Source: Pyxicephalus adspersus
Lineage: Eukaryota; Chordata; Amphibia; Anura; Pyxicephalidae
DNA: 64,000 nucleotides
Reading direction: 5' to 3'
NCBI RefSeq assembly: GCF_032062135.1
Contig: NC_092859.1
Location: 51,957,193-52,021,192, forward strand
Numbering within the stretch: the stretch's first letter is position 1; every line of letters starts with the position of its first letter. This document shows, in pieces, positions 63,852 through 64,000 of this stretch. The notes beneath the pieces were generated by a model. It did no database searches, was not told the DNA's origin, and saw only the letters and a list, made by a program, of their open reading frames with translations. The position numbers were made by a program, and so were the translations under genes.

Positions 63852-64000
63852 AAAGCAATACCTGCAACAGAAACAATCAAAGGAATTACCCTGAAAGCTG
63901 AATACAGAATGGCCTTGAAGGCTGATAAGAGACCCTTGCGGTTAGAACCAGCTTGAACAAGAATCCAAGATGGAGGACAGTCACTGTGTAATAATGACAA
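63852..64000 (+). other. Candidate 3' exon (probably untranslated)
   Basis: The acceptor TTTGATTATTTGCAG is strong. The sequence AAAGCAATACCTGCAACAGA onwards is less AT-rich than its surroundings and runs off the window. An open reading (KAIPATETIKGITLKAEYRM...) ends at TGA near 63955. As exon B already has a stop, this is more likely 3' UTR. Confidence 0.35.

Overview
This is eukaryotic, almost certainly amphibian (frog) nuclear DNA. One host gene is certain: PFDN1 (prefoldin subunit 1), on the + strand, with four coding exons spread over about 23.4 kb (16739-40171) and coding for 122 residues. The frog assignment is inference. It rests on the repeat content: L1/Tx1-group LINEs, CR1/L2 LINEs, Ty3/gypsy chromoviruses, piggyBac, hAT, Tc1/mariner, and a (TAA)n-tailed repeat that I associate from memory with ranid-type frog genomes.

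Layout. 1-3.3 kb: an L1 on the minus strand split by a second L1. 3.3-9.9 kb: a decayed Ty3/gypsy chromovirus (minus) broken up by a CR1/L2 LINE, a foreign LTR carrying a hAT MITE, and a 432-bp MITE. 9.9-12.3 kb: an L1 (minus) with a hAT MITE in ORF1. 12.3-14.1 kb: LTR-like sequence, a TA run and a 28-bp minisatellite. 14.1-15.9 kb: another L1 (minus). 16.58-40.27 kb: the PFDN1 promoter, exons and a polyadenylation signal. Its introns hold a hAT transposase relic, a hAT MITE with a long hairpin, a full-structure L1 (24.45-29.74 kb) with a 13-bp target duplication, a Tc1 fragment, CR1/L2 pieces and many MITEs. 40.3-47.5 kb: L1 fragments and a long L1 (plus) containing a mariner MITE and a TTAA-flanked element. 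49.0-57.9 kb: a second gypsy chromovirus (plus), split first by a complete piggyBac at a TTAA inside gag and then by a block containing a CR1/L2 with its ORF1. 58.4-58.9 kb: a relic of a conserved uncharacterised family. 59.7 kb to the end: a candidate small spliced gene on the plus strand, with one L1 in its intron.

Functionally, PFDN1 is a housekeeping chaperone subunit, and its GC-box/ETS TATA-less promoter fits that. Every transposon ORF I could read has stops, frameshifts or deletions, so none looks intact; several keep their target-site duplications, which allows insertion order to be read. The least explained parts are the candidate gene at 59.7-64 kb, the degenerate conserved ORF at 58.4-58.9 kb, and three hammerhead-ribozyme-like motifs in dispersed repeats. 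I found no prokaryotic feature, tRNA, rRNA or CRISPR array. All repeat names rest on remembered families and visible termini, not on a database search.
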